Source of the DNA: Cranoglanis bouderius
Taxonomy: Eukaryota > Chordata > Actinopteri > Siluriformes > Cranoglanididae
NCBI GenBank assembly: GCA_023630585.1
Contig: CM042540.1
Span: 15,871,574-15,935,573, forward strand
Length of the DNA: 64,000 bases
Direction: 5' to 3'
Shown: positions 63,634 to 64,000 of the stretch, piece after piece
Layout of the letters: the number at the start of each line of letters is the position of its first letter
Numbering within the stretch: the first letter of the stretch is position 1
Notes under the pieces: model-generated
The model's database searches: none
Seen by the model: only the letters and a program-made list of their open reading frames with translations
Told to the model about the DNA's origin: nothing
Made by a program: the position numbers and the translations under genes

Positions 63634-64000
63634 TGTTAGAGAACCCCTCGCATGCGGAGTCGCTCGGTAAGCGAGCGGCTGACTCCCGGAATCGTTCGCT
63701 ACGCAAACACTTCCGCATTCCATTCTCCGCGCCACCGTTGAAGACTACCAGTTTGTTTACCTCCACCATGTGCTCTTTTGTTTTTGTTTGACGTCATGTC
63801 TCTGCCCCCGTTTGATTATCGGTTCTCTGTTTTTGGTTCGTGTCATGTTTCCACCCCTGTGCCTTCATTGGTTTATCATTTATTGTCTCATTATTAGTTT
63901 CAGGTGTTTTGTGTTAGTGCTTGTTTATGTTTGAGTATTTATACCATTTCTTTTGTTCACTCCAGCATGGAGTATTAGCTACCTACATACCAAAATACCT
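63634..64000 (+). mobile_element. Start of an LTR related to that of the 18161 element
   Basis: Begins TGTTAGAGAACCCC. It shares CTTCCGCATTCCA, TTTGTTTACCTC, CCATGTGC, CTTTTGTT and GTCATGTCTCTG in the same order as 18195-18290, but is clearly diverged. TATTTATA (63936-63943) is about 30 bp upstream of CATGGAGTATTAG (63967-63979), the counterpart of GGGCGGATTATTAG and CACGAAGTATTAG in the other two LTRs. The window ends before the LTR does. Confidence 0.75.

Overview
This window looks like teleost fish nuclear DNA, probably from an ostariophysan such as a cyprinid or catfish. The evidence is an intact fish-type odorant receptor gene, many Tc1-like transposons of families common in fish, a DIRS-type YR retrotransposon, RTE, L2-like and Rex1-like LINEs, three Ty3/gypsy lineages, and dispersed repeats typical of these fish. 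No species can be named from sequence alone. The only convincing host protein gene is the odorant receptor at 3953-4936 (minus strand). Nearly everything else is mobile DNA, usually nested and often internally deleted.

Layout. 1-2105: a LINE RNase H fragment split by a Tc1 deletion derivative, then a SINE. 3953-4936: odorant receptor, followed by a long TA microsatellite. 5968-7478: a Tc1-like element with both terminal inverted repeats and an uninterrupted DD34E transposase. 7777-9972: Tc1 remnants and an L2-like LINE 3' end. 10076-14957: a DIRS-like element with inverted terminal repeats and a tyrosine recombinase reading frame. 18161-23275: a young, complete LTR element with near-identical LTRs and a 5-bp target duplication. 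It has no pol. Its single long ORF joins a truncated gag domain to a methionine-aminopeptidase-1-type C6H2 zinc finger and about 2.5 kb of in-frame tandem repeats. 26310-38170: Tc1-like remnants, an RTE LINE lacking its RT core, a Rex1-like LINE and LTR-like repeats. 38575-40648: a Gmr1-like Ty3/gypsy element (integrase before RT) with a tRNA-Phe primer site. 43900-44740: an endogenous retrovirus R-U5 and leader with tandem repeats. 45195-47725: a decayed rDNA unit fused to a truncated Tc1 copy. 51119-56409: a chromodomain Ty3/gypsy element inserted in a Tc1-type MITE. 58800-60130: a decayed gypsy gag/RT. 63634-64000: the start of another LTR related to the one at 18161.

The most unusual material is the 18161-23275 element. 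It and the chromovirus at 51119-56409 show the same architecture: a TATA box about 30 bp upstream of a short motif in the LTR that is complementary to the sequence one base after the LTR. This is the layout expected for Tf1/sushi-type self-primed reverse transcription. The paired motifs differ between the two elements in a compensating way, and the partial LTR at the window end predicts a third pair.
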